Shown here: piece by piece, positions 24,901 to 38,200 of the stretch
Layout: each line of letters opens with the position of its first letter
How positions within the stretch are numbered: the first letter of the stretch is position 1
From: Trichuris trichiura
Taxonomy: Eukaryota > Nematoda > Enoplea > Trichinellida > Trichuridae
Reading direction: 5' to 3'
Assembly (NCBI GenBank): GCA_037903355.1
Contig: JBAJFE010000008.1
Coordinates: forward strand, 434,001 to 498,000
Length of the DNA stretch: 64,000 bases
The notes under the pieces: generated by a model
Databases searched by the model: none
The model's input: only the letters and a program-made list of their open reading frames with translations
Told to the model about the DNA's origin: nothing
Position numbers and translations under genes: made by a program

Positions 24901-27900
24901 GACGAATTCCCGAGGTTGTCTAACCATGTGGAATTGCGCATCCAATGTTTCAGTCATCGCTTTTAAATGGACTTCATCCTCTGTGACCCGCACGTTGACG
25001 TTCACTAACTCGCATACGGTCAGCTGGAGCCCATAGGTCTCCTGCAGCGTCGAACCGATGGACAGTTGGTCGGCGGAAGGCAATACGCAAACTGTCGCTT
25101 GTCGGCGAGGACTAATGAAATCTTCGCGAAGTCCTACGGTCTCTTCGGATGTCTTCTCTACGCTAACTTTTTCTTCTACCTTCGCGTATATCGCATCTTC
25201 GCGCCTAACCGGAATGGTTGGATAGCTTACGGACAACGTAGGCGCCCTTGGCTTCATCAACCTTTCGGTTGCGTATATTTCGGGTGATATTGCTATGGAC
25301 AAAGCGGTAGAGGTCGCTGGCGTTGGTTTTTCATGTACAGTGAAGGAAGCATGCTCGGCAACAAAGGCGGCATCTTCAACAATAGCCACAATTTCGTACG
25401 ACGGCATTTGGCGTTCAAGAACTTCGAAAAGCTCAGTATCCGGAATAGCAATATACGCAGGTGGTTGTGGTTTGATTGCAATTGCTTCCTCTTTTAGCAC
25501 CGTAACATCTGCAACTTTTTCCAACAGTTGTTTACCGGATATTATGACGTCACGCTTTTGAACTGCGCTAATAGATGTTTCCTGCTCTTGTACGGTGACT
25601 TGCAACGACTCTTCAGCCACAACGGTACGAACTTCGCTTACGGGAGTCAGCTGGACGTTAGCTTTGGTCAAAGCGGCTCCCCATCTATTTCGAACATAGC
25701 ACGTGTACGTGCCCGTATAGTTCTTGGAAAGTTTTTCAATAATTAGCGTTTGCGTACCGTCCGTTTCGCTCAGCATTTGAATATTGCTGTCGCTGCTTAG
25801 AAGGCGCTTGCCGACGTACCAGTAAGTTTCGTAGTCAACGTCGCAAACAACCTGCGCATTAAGGTTCACCGTATGATAAAATAAATAACAACAGATGAAA
25901 AAGTAATTTTATCCGTACCTGACATGATAGCTTGACGCGGTCTTCCATGTCGCCGATGGTGTCACGCAATGGGACAACAATCACTGGGGCCATACCGCCC
26001 TCCAGAGGAGGAGCTTTTGGAACCTCGACTTGTTGGGGAGCAGTCCAATCGAGCAGATGTACATTTATTCTTGCTACCGCTGTACCCACTTCATTCTCGG
26101 CTAGTAGTTCAATTTCTTTGGCGGGAATAGACGACGTGGAGAAAACGAGTCTTGCCTGCGAATCCGTTTCGTATATGCGCACATTTTCCGACTCCTCTAC
26201 ATAGGCTCCATTGACGCGCCAAGTAAGTTTAGGCGGCGGATATCCGTCGACTAGCATGGTTAGATCTATGTATTCCCCGCGGCGGATGTTGATTGTTTTA
26301 GGTTGGGTCAAAATCGTAGGCGCCTTTTTGGGCAGATCGAAGGACACTATTGCGGAGTCGACCGCAATGCCAACCTCGTTTTCTGCCTTAACCACTACCG
26401 TATACTGCTTAGGAATGTCGGATGAGAAGCGAATCGTCGAAGCATTTCTGTCCGTTTGGATGTCAATTTCCGGACCGCGTTCGACAAGAATTCCTTCCAG
26501 GAACCATTGCAACGAAGAGTCGGGTCGACTGTCAACTTTAACACCCATCTCGACGGGTTCTTTGGGTTGCACCGACAGAGGAGAAAGTTTCTCGACAAAA
26601 ACTGGGGCAAACTTCTCCAATGGTTCTAAAAGGCAACGACGGTCAACCGCATGCAAGTTGACGCATCAACCACTGAGCTAACAAACTGGACGGAGCGCAA
26701 TGCTCGTTTGAAGGCTAAATAAGGGATGAAAAGAATGATCAAACGCGGCGTACCTTCCTTGGATGGCAATACAAACTCTTCTTCCACGATTTCCAATTTC
26801 GCGACGTCAGCTGACTCATATGAACTTGTAGAAACCGCTTCCGCCGGTTTCCACTCAACTTTTGGTCTTTTGCTAACCACCTCGTCGTAGTCGACCGTTA
26901 GCATAGGGGGTGCTTGTGCCCCTTCCAACTCCAACGTTTCGGAATAGATGAAGCTTTCGCTAATCGAGCTGACGGTCATTGTTTCTTCAAAGTGGACATG
27001 CTCAGGCTCCTCTGAAATCAGATTCAATTTCAACTGGTAAAAAAAAGTCGAAGACATAACACTGATGTTCAGGCAGCATTTTTATGGGACGAATAATAAC
27101 TGCATTGTATTAAACGAGTCTGAAACGCTAGGAACAAAAGAACGAAGACTGAATTAGTAGAATTTGATAACACTGCAGAAGAAAACATTTCGTAATGGGT
27201 ACCAGCAATCCTCGTCACAACTGTATTGATTTATTAATGAAAGCGTAACGTTCGGGATTAGTCGTCCGGTCAATCCCGAAAGCTAAGCGTTCATTAATAA
27301 AGGAGCGCAATTACGAATGGCTGCTTGTACGTGTCTCTCCCATTTTCTCGAGTCTTAACGGGAAAAACACAGCAATGATTCAATTGGAAAAACTGCGCGC
27401 GTCACTGAGCATTTCTCAGCGAAAATACAAAATACTGACTGCATCACCATTACAGAGCAGCGTAACACTGGAAGAAAATATGATCAAAGCCAAAAAAATA
27501 CGCCTTAATATTTTTTAGTAACATTCTGCTCGTCAAGTAATTAAATTATTATATTAAGTTCATTTAGTTTTCGTCCTTATGTTTTATTTTTTCCATTAAT
27601 TTTATGCTTTTTTGCTTCAGCTAAATTTTTACTACTCCGATGTAGTCGCTTTGTTTTCAGATTATTTCCCACAGAAATAACCCATATTTACTAATATCGA
27701 AAATATATACAGAGCTTTACGCATTCGGTACGTAATGACGAAATATTTCGTAGACAGATCTCCCGTACGACGCTGTGTTTAAAGTGGGTGTTTTTCATGG
27801 GCTAACTATGCTTTAATCATTGATTCTTTCTTTCGGCAGAAGTTGTATTTTGCAATGGTAATTCGAAAATGAAACGGCATTTCAACTTCTGCACCGAACA

Positions 27901-30900
27901 ATACTAACAATAATAATAATTTGTAACAATAGTTAAAAATGCTAGAATTCTTAACCCATCTTGTTTAACGTGTTAACTCGTTCAAATTCGTTTCAACTCA
28001 AAAGCTGCCTTGAAAATTAAAGAAACACCTATCGATACGCCCAGTTTTTGTGGGTGATTTTCAATGCTGACAACGAAACCTGGAAAGCTACATGTATCTT
28101 ACAAGAGCACAAAGCCGCAATAAAGCGAATGAAATCGGTTCACGTCTTATGAAAATGCTTTTAAATATGTTCTTTCTTTTTACGTTGTATTGCTGTCTGC
28201 CCTGAACGGTTGAAAATTCTTTTTGCAATAAATCTGCTAAAGGTTTTCAAAAAATTTCTATGGAAACGGACCCATTAAGTGTTCGAATGCACCAACAGAA
28301 AAGATGCGGCCCAAAACACGGATACTTCAAACGCTCGTTATAGGCAGCTGCGCTGGTTCCTTATTTCCCTTCTTACGCTCGCTCTGGCCATTCGCATAAT
28401 CATTTCCTTTCAAATGATTACACATTCTGTGGCCATTTTGCCCTCTCTAGCGAGGGCGGATGTGTACCTCTTTAATCGAGCTACCTCATCTAATGGGACT
28501 TCTTTTCTTCACCGATTCGGTTACCTGCTCTTCCATTTCTTTAAAGCAGTACCACTCAAGGAAAAGCAAGTACCTGAATCGTTGAAGAAGTGCCCCACTA
28601 GACGAGGTAGCTCGACTGAAAAGGGACACATCGATTCTTTTCAGAAAATGTCGATGCAACCACAAAATGCAAAATCACCTAAGTTTTCCTCATAAGTATT
28701 ACGGTAGGAATCCAGGTAATTTTCAATTATCTAAACGGGATTCCTACTGTAAGTAAAACTTATGAGGAAAATTTAGGTGATTCTGCATTTTGTGTTTGCA
28801 TCGACATTTTCTGAGAGGGATCGGTGTGTCCTTTTTCAATCGAGCCAGGTCGTCAAGTGGGACACTTCTTCCTCAACGATTCGGTTACTTGCTCTTCCAT
28901 TTTTTTAAAGCACCCATTTAAGGAAAAGCAAGTAATCGAATCGTTGAGGAAGAAGTGTCCCTCTTGACGAACTGGCTCGATTGAAAAAGGACACATCGAC
29001 CCCTCTCAGAAAATGTCGATGCAAACACAAAATGCAGAATCACCTAAAGTTTCCTCATAAGTTTTACTTACATTAGGAACGTTGTTTAAAGAATTGAAAT
29101 TTAAATGGATTCCTACCGTAAATACAAATTTGAACCTACAATGCAAAAATAACTTTTGATAGGCAAAATTGCTATCAAAAATGGCGAAAATCGCCGTCTG
29201 GAAATCATTCCACTTCTAATTTAATAAAGACCTGCAACTGTTGCGCGGCAGGTTCAACTGGGCCCACATTTCCTTTAAGCCTGGCAGCCGTTGGAAATTA
29301 GGCATCCGAAAACCAAATATCAAAAAAGCAGAAATAAAAACATTTTAACTATAAATTAATGAGTTTCGTTACCTACACACATTCTTATTTGTTGTTGAAA
29401 AGTGTACATAGAGTCTCACTTTTAGATACGCTGTTCAATAACAAATAAAACCCATTATAATGGGATATTAGACCACAAAAAATCGTACAGAACAAATGAA
29501 CCACCTTTGGAAAGTTTCGAAGCGTTAAAGTCGATTTATGGTACTTTTAGATGGGAAAAACAGCAAAGAGTAAAACTAAGCAAACTGAAAAATGTCGTTG
29601 TACGGAAAAATTTAAATTTACCTTTCACTTTGATAAAAGCTACGCTGGTCGATGTGCCGTGGTCATTTTTAACTTTTGCGCAGTAGCAACCGCTGATTGG
29701 AGAAGATATGTAAACGCTCGAATTGTTCAAACCGTTTCGCTGATTGCAAACCGGAATTCGCTCATTTTCGGAAAACCACTCGACGTGAGCGGGCGTTTTT
29801 GATATGTACTCAATGTACAACTCCAACGGCGTATTAGGAGCAACAGTCAACGATTGGATATGCTTTGTTATTTTTGGCGGCGCCATATCGGCCATATCGA
29901 CCGCAGGGAAGTAATACTCTTCTTTGTGCATCCTTTTGACAGCCGGTTCGCCTAGAACGCCAATGGGGCTATAAAGCTCTAGGAAAAGTTTTTCAAACAA
30001 CAACAACAACAACAACGCGGTTAAGCAATATTCTGTTACGTCTTGAAAATCAAAGACCGCCTACTCTAATTTTTAAAAAATAGGCATATCAGCCAACCAA
30101 TGGCGCTATATGCCCATTTGTATCGTCGTTGAATATTTTGAGATTACACAGAACGCATAGCTTTCGTACATTTCTTCAAAGTTAAATTAATGACAACTTA
30201 AGAAAGCTGAAAAGCCTTTCGATATGCTATATATAACAACACATATACAAAGGGTATTCTTAAAAGTGAAAGAAAGCTCAGGCAAATGCCAACAGTTTGT
30301 ATCCTGCTTATCATTTCAGCAAGGATTTTTGTTAGCAAGAATTAAACTACTTTAAATGGACTTAGCAAAGAGTAAACGCCGTTGTTGACGCACTCTACGA
30401 AAAAGGCGGGAAAAACCTACCTTCTCTGATATCTATAGAACACGTTGAAGCGCACTGGCTCCACTGATTTGCTGCCGTAACTTGGTATACTCCAGCAACG
30501 GGTCGCTTAGCGAATAGCGTTGAAATGGGACCGTCAGTAACAATTTTGAATCGATCATCCCGTTCGAGCGGTTTGTCTTCCAGCGACCAAAAGAAACCTT
30601 TGGAGGGATAGCCTTCAACTTCGACTGTCAATTTCATCTCTTCTCCGTCGAGGAGAGTCGCATTTTCCAAAGCGGTTATCCATCGCAACGTTTGGCCAGG
30701 AAAACTGTAGTCTTCACTTTCGGTAACAACCGACATTTCAGCCGCTAATTCAACCGCCGATTCAGCGTGACTACTTGAGTCTAAGTTCGAACGGGCAACG
30801 TCAGAACCTCGAGCAAAAATGCAAAGCAAATACATTTTTCTATTACGCGTCACTGTTGAAACCAAAGAACTCAAAGAGCAATCAGTTGAGAATTTGCATA

Positions 30901-33900
30901 ATACGTGGGAATGTTTGATGCCAATAAACTTTAAAATTCTTAGCCTGTCAGAAAGTTTCCCTCTTATCATACCCTCCTTCATTCATCAGAACTTTCTGAA
31001 TGAACGCGTCTCATTCTTAGCCTTTGATGGTGCGTACGTTCATTCAAGAAGCACTGATCAATGAAGGAAAGCATAATAAGTTAGCGTAAAGTCGATTAAA
31101 ATGGCAAATGGACGAATTTAAATAATTCGTTACCGTTCACTGTTAAAAAGCATGAAGTGACCGCCTCGCCATGCCTGTTTGTTGCATGACAAGAAATGAC
31201 ACCCGTATCTTCGGTGAACGACTCTACAATACGCATAGTGGACCAACCGGACCGAGCGTCGTAGGTCTGAACAAAGTCCTCGCCATTTTGCATAATTTGT
31301 CCATCCTTCTTCCAAACTATGCTCTCTACTTCACCAATAACCTGCAAGGGAATTAGTGAAGCAAGCAACAAGTAGCTTTAACTATTGGTCCATTGCCTTG
31401 CAGGCAAAGCGAACCGCCTCTCCGGCAAAGCACTGAGCATTGCGTAGTTCAATTTCGAAATAGGGTGCGGCACCCAAGTCGTCCGTGCTGCTCGAACCAG
31501 TTGCCGACAAGTAATCGGACGAATGGGAGCTGACCAATCCCGTCATCGTAGGTGGTCTCTGGAACCTTCTTGGCGCCCATCGTTCGGGCCGTTCTTTAAA
31601 ATAAAGAAAAATGCTTTATTAACAAACAAAGAACGATTGTCAAGCAAAAAACGACGCAATGCGCAAACAGTTTGCAACACTTTGTTTTTGCACTTCTCTT
31701 TTTAACGCATTTTCTTTAGATTATTTAACAAAACGCTGCGCGCGGCTTTTGCAACAAAGACAACACTGTGTCGGTCATTTGTAATTATGCAAATTTATTC
31801 GGCAAAGATTCTTCCCAAAAAGCATGCGACCGAAAAAGCATGTGCCAAATGCGTAACAAGCAACAAGCGGCAAAGCAAAAGTCCAACATGCCAAGCGTGT
31901 GCGGAATAAAGCGTATAAAAGCTAATACAATCAAGCCAGTGAGTGGATTTCGCATTCAACAAGTAAACGACGAGTCGAGCAAACCAAAAAAATCAAAATA
32001 CGTTGGCTAAAAGTGCAAACATTTCGCGTACTTTATTACTAGCAAAAAAGTACTGCAACTTCGGCTAGAAAGATCTTACCTGCTTTTCAAATAACTGAAG
32101 CAGCGTTGGGTTAGCACATTCCAACTTGGTCTTAGGCGTTGGACCAAATAAGCAAAATAAATCCCGCTACGTAAACTACCGCTACTTGGCATACGCACAC
32201 ACATTTGTCCACTTGTATACGACATATCCGCATGCAATGTATGTACATATACTGCCGGCATTGAATTACGTGTTCATTTAAGGCTTTTACGAGCTGTGCG
32301 GTTGCATTTTTTTCGTTTTCATTTATTTGCGAGCGTTGCGATGAAGGAGTACGGTAGTGTCTGCTGCTTCTTCGTCAATGCGGCGACGTCACGTACAATG
32401 TGACAGGATAACATAAAGAGTTGTGTGAGAGCGAGAGAGAGAGAGAGAGACAGAAGCGTAAAAGCCAAGCTAAGGTTTAACTCCGCCTTTTCTTCAATAA
32501 TAGGCAGAATGTTGCGGTCAGCTCCGACCAACGCTGCTCACCAATACCTTATATAGCAACCAGCTTACGACGGGCAGCGGAGCGAAAAGGAACTAACAGT
32601 CAACGGGTTCCAATGAGCGGGAAAAGAAGAATCGGAACCCGTATCCGTGCAGCAACATACGGATGCACGAATGTTCAACAAAATCTAGTCCGCTGCTGCC
32701 TAAAGACAAAAAGAAACGTTAACACGTCAATATAATACGGCATTTATAAAAAATAGCTCAATACTAACCATCGTGTCCACCATTGTTGCAACATTTTTCT
32801 AAACTGCTGACCAATAGTAGAATAAGGCCACTATAGTACGGTAGTTTAAAAAGAAGAAGAAGAAGAAGAGGACGGCGAACAACTTCTTTTGGCCAATAAA
32901 TAACAAAGCAGATTGTCCGAAGGCAAAATGATCAATGCAACAGAAAGCCTTACAGCTTTCCACCTGTATGCTATGAAAGCGCTAACGGCTGACCAATTTT
33001 CCGTTGCTGTCCACGACTGCGGTGGCGGCAATTACTAAAAATGACAAATTCATCCAACAGCTAAACGGAAGTAAACAAAACAAAAGCAACGCACCGGAAA
33101 TTCATTTTTTTCTACGCGATCCTAAAGTTACAGACGACCTTCGCGCGAAGCAGCCTTTTACGGTACTGCATGCTCGCGATCGTCTGATTTTCATCTTTTC
33201 CCATCCGACGTATCCAAATTAGTTGACTGCGCATTAGCTGCTTTGGCGACTGAATCAATGCATGCGTAAACGTTGTTCATTCATCCAACGTTACGCCCTT
33301 ACCGGACAATGTCAGGTTGGCACGACAACGAGCCTCGCCATGGATATTACGAGCAACGCACTCGTACGTTCCGGCATCCAATGGACAAGTATCCGATATT
33401 AGTAGGAAATAATTATCTCGATCAACCTTGATGGAGTGGCGTGAATCGGCTACAATCTGCGTATTGTCCTTAAAAGGCCAAACATCGGCTTTCGAAGCAA
33501 ACGTTAAACGCAAAGGAAACCAACCTTGAACCAAAGAACGGTCGGCTGCGGCTTGCCGGTCACTCGGACGCAAAATTGCGTTTCGCCGCCCGCGTGTTGA
33601 ATGTCCAAAAGGCCTTGCAAAAACTTTGGCGAAAAGTCGCTCTTCGCCTTTTCCACCAAATCGACTTTGGCCGACGATTGGACTTTGCCGGCCGAATTTT
33701 CCACCGTCACCGTATAGGTGCCCACATTGTTGTACTTCGCCTTCGAGATGATCAACGTCGTTTGATCAGCCGTTTCGACTATCTGCGTTTTCGAAAAAAG
33801 GCCGTTAAAACAAACCGGAACTTGAAGCAACACGAATAGTCATCGTATATTCAAAGGATGGACAGCTATCGTGTACAGTTGGAAATGTTACTTGAAATTC

Positions 33901-34813
33901 GAAAGAGTCCGATATGCGCCTTCCGTCCTTTTCCCAAAAAGTCTTCAACGGTTGACTACCGGTGAATTGGCAGGTAAGTTGCACCTTTTTGCCGCTTTCC
34001 ACCTGCACCGGTTGTAGCGGTTGAACAATGGTCGGCGGTTGCCTAGTTTTGGTCGGCCTTTTAACCTTCGCAAGCTGGAGAACGTCAAGTAAAACGCTCA
34101 CTTTGCAATAAACGAAAGGAAAAATGCCTTAGAGTTACCTGCTCTTCGCCGGCCGATTCGCCCTTTTTCCTGAGGAAGAGAAAATTATTAGAAGAAACGG
34201 CATACGTATGCAAAACTCTCAACAACCGCTATAGTAAACAAGAGGGAATGCATGAAATTAACGACCGCGTAAAATATGTAGGCAATTTATAGAACGCCCA
34301 AAATTATTTAGGCTACATAAAACATTTAACATTCTCTCGGTTTCCTAAATATTTCATACATTTCTTCAGTTTTCTATATAATCTTAAATGGGGAGCCTAC
34401 AGTAGCGACACCTATAGGAAAACGTGGGCTCTTTTTTCGCCACGTTCAAGCTATGCTGTCCTTGTATTTTAGCTTAGGCTTAGACTAAAGGAGAACACGA
34501 CACCACGAAAGCAAACTTAATTTTCTCTCATTCTTGTGGGCTACCTTGTTCCATCTCCCGCCTTAGGCTAAAACAACACATAAGGGGAAAGCATAGTCAG
34601 CAAACTTCTGACAAGACAACGCATTTTGTCTCACAGATGTCGCCACCATATGCTTGCAGAAACGCAGGTGAAAAAACTCAATTCAATACATCGCCAGTTT
34701 AGCATTTGGCAAAGTACAGAATGCCTTGAAAACTTGTGAAACATTAAGTGACCCATTTATAGGGTAAAGATCTTGGGTATTCTAAAGATTGCCTGATTTT
34801 ATACATTGCCTGT

Positions 34814-34848
<35 letters not shown>

Positions 34849-35224
34849 AAGGTTGTTTAAACATTAACATTAAGATATATATAATTAAACATGAAGATAT
34901 ATATATATATATATATATATATCTTAATGTTTAACGGCAAAAATGGATATGTATATGAATATTTAATAACAAGAATTGTTAAGTGTTTTCTATGTTTTAT
35001 TGAATGCCTTCACATGCACATATATATAATATATTTGCATATACACACGGTCGATGATAGGATCGTATCCTAGCTCGACTTTTGGCACTGAATAGAATGC
35101 CTCAGAGATGCACGAAGTATTAACTGTTTTCTACGTTTTATTGAATGCCTTCATATATATATGTATATATATTCTTGTCGGCTACCTAAACCTAATTATT
35201 AAGCGTTCATATACATATCTATTC

Positions 35225-35269
<45 letters not shown>

Positions 35270-38200
35270 GACACGAATATATAGTAGCACCTAGCAGCAC
35301 CTATCAGTAGCACTATACATATCTATTCATATATATATATAATGTTTAATGACACGAATAGATATGTATATGAACGCTTAATAATTAGGTTTAGGTAGCC
35401 CACAAGAATATGTATATATATATATATATATGTTTAATGACACGAATAGGTCAAACGTATAACCCGCGAAAGCTCCGCGGGTTATACGTTTGAAAATAAA
35501 CGTTTTTAACTGACGAACGGGCAAAGCCGCAAAAAACAATTTATATATATATATATTAGAAAAGATATATTATATTAGTATCCGTAGAAATATTATATTA
35601 GAAATTTATATAGCTTTATATATATAAATCTATTAAAATTTCTTATATGCTATTTCTATATAAATCATTGTGTATATATATATATATATATATACAAAGA
35701 TTTGTATGGAAACATGGAAAACACTTAATAATTCTATTTCATGTTCTCTTAGGCATTCTATACGATGCTAAAAGCTGAGCTAAGATAGGATCGTATCATC
35801 GGCCAGGTGCATATGCAAATAAGGATCGCGGAACAGTTAGAGGCCTCAAAGCATCGTTAAGGCAGCAGAAATGAGTATGGAGTCGCCAGTGTTTCAGTCT
35901 TCTCATCTATGTTGCATTCAAATGATTAAACGTGGGTGTTTTCATTTCAGAAGCCTGAGCCTAAGCTATGGGGATCATTATCCAATATGAGTGGGCATTA
36001 GGCGCTATTTTAAAGGAACATCCCTTTTTCCGAATAAAGACGACTTACTCGACTCCTTCGGAACCAGGAAGCTGGTAGACCTCTCGTTCCGTCTTCGATC
36101 GCAATTCATTGGTGTCAACGGCTTTGGGTGCTACTGATTTGAGCTTTACTTGGTCCCTTGCTGGCAGTTCTTGTTCGGGAGGCTTTTCAGGCAGACGACG
36201 GAACAAAGCTTCCTTGTCTTTCGACAACAACTTGACACCCTCTTCCTGCCAGGAGGCCAATGTGGGTGTCTCGACGGCTGGCAAATTTCTGACAATTCCC
36301 AGAAAAAAAGTTAGAACAATAAATAAACAACATTTGCATACCGAGTAGCCGGCTTAAGCTTGTATTGGATGAACGGTTCCTTTGACAATTGTCTTTGTTG
36401 CAACGGGGTCGGCCTGAGAGTTACTGTTTCCGTAAAACCGGACGGCGGTATAATTTTCGGTTGTTCCGGAGCGGCCAACTTTTCCATATAGTCGTCCGCT
36501 TTTTTCTTTTCAAACTTCTTCTGCAACTCCTCCGTTGTCAGAGGTTGAAAAGCCTCCTTTTCCGTCTCGACGCGAAGCAACTTTTGCAGATCGGCTCTTG
36601 GAGCCGTTTCGAATGCTTGCTTCAATGTGCCCATTGCCTCCTGCTTCCAACGTTCCTCGCGTTGAAGCAACTCGATTTCGTCCTCCCTTTTGGCCGGTTT
36701 TAAATTATGCGATCTGAAGTCGTCTACTCGGAATACGTCGAGCGTGGTCGATGCTTGGGCAACGCCTTCGCTATTTTTGGCAATACAAACAACCTCGCCG
36801 GCTTCCTGCGGCTGAACCCGATTGATTATCAAATAATGCATACCATCGTAGCTCAGCTTGTATTTTGAGCCCTAAAAAGGAAACGCCAACGTCACTATTT
36901 GAAAATTTCGCAAATGGCAGCGTCTATATACAGGGACAGCCTGTTTTCCATTGATGAACCAAGAAACTTTGGCCAAAGGATGGGACACAACGGCGCATTC
37001 GAATCGAGCAACCTCATTTTCCGACACTTGTACGCGTCTTGGCGATATGGTAAATACTGGTCTACTTTTAGGCCTTTCACCTTCTTCGACGCGCTCGGTG
37101 TCAGCCCTGAAAAAAAGCAAAGCCGATTTCTGGCACCCTGTCGTCGTCAGATGAAGTTTTGTTATTGTACCAATGCAGCGCCCGCTCGTCGCTACTGATC
37201 TGGGAAACCGACTTTCCTTGAGGTATTTGAGAGGTTGTATCCACATGCTTTCGAGGCGCGCATACGAGGTCAGCTTGCAAAACCGACTGTCCATACTTAT
37301 TTACAGCTACGCAACTATACTGGCCGCTGTCCACCGGCAGAGCGTACAGGAGGACAAGAGCAACATAACCGCTGTCGTTGATCAACTTGAAGCGATGACC
37401 TTAGAGAGAGAGAAGCAATTTTTCCAACATCCGAAAGAATTTTTAAGGAAAAAAAATTAGCATTACCTAACATGACAGGTTGACGGTTGTGGTACCATTC
37501 CACCTTCATGTTGGGGTCGTTGACCGGCCAAAGTTGGCATTCGAACCGGCACAGATCGCCCTCATCGACGGTAACGCCGCCCATTGGAGTGAGAAATTCA
37601 GGTTTTTGCATTTTGCCTTCCTGGTACAAATGCTGATCATTCAACAGAATATCCATTTTGGTATACTGGGATAGGTGGCGCTTTAAGTCTGACATGGATA
37701 CCGGAGGTGCCTGCCTTTGTAGGATCAACGTTGGCTTTGCGGACACGGTCAGCTTGCAAGACGTCTCGTCTGTACCGTATTGATTCGAGGCTCTGCACGT
37801 GAACGTGCCGGAATCTTCGGCGTAGGCGTACAATATTTCCAAGCTGACAAAACCAAAATCGGCGTACATTTTGAATCTATGCGCAGTGATAAGCGGTTTT
37901 CCGTTGAACAGCCATTGCAATGCCAATTTTGGATCATTGATTGGTACGACCCTACATTCCAAGTGTACCGGATCACCTTCCTTTACTTCGCCAATAGTTG
38001 CCGGTAGTTGAATGGAAAAATGAGGCGGGTCGCCTACGGCAGCGCTTCTAAAATTAGCATTGACAATTAAAGCATGCTTCCTTGGCGATTAAACAGTTTT
38101 ACAAAAAAACTACACAACAATGGATGTAAGCTAATGGTGAAAAAAATGAAATTTTTACAGCTGTCTATTTTCCCTTCAAAACGTGATGATGAAATATAGG

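Larger units (their letters stand above)
27012..29621. other. Intron 36 with dispersed repeat copy 1 and a composite foldback
   Basis: 2610 bp. About 27478-28460 is a repeat shared with intron 23, and about 28460-29080 is a set of foldback arms. The rest is AT-rich unique-looking DNA. Confidence 0.8.
34170..36048. other. Intron 28, rich in TA microsatellites and inverted repeats
   Basis: 1879 bp. At least seven TA tracts, a 55-bp inverted repeat, an 18-bp-arm hairpin and a short TTAGGC-like run at 34474-34483. The 31-bp exon 29 lies at its 3' end. Confidence 0.8.

Noticed and set aside
28279..28695. Plus-strand ORF of 138 codons with a hydrophobic stretch
   Set aside because: It starts inside the dispersed repeat and runs into the foldback arms. 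The second repeat copy does not keep the frame. No domain is visible.
34800..35700. CRISPR-like or tandem array
   Set aside because: The repeats are TA microsatellites and inverted arms, not evenly spaced direct repeats, and the DNA is eukaryotic.
37130..37140. Donor AGG/GTGCCA for exon 25
   Set aside because: It joins exon 26 in the wrong phase and gives an immediate TGA. The GTACAA donor at 37170 keeps the frame.
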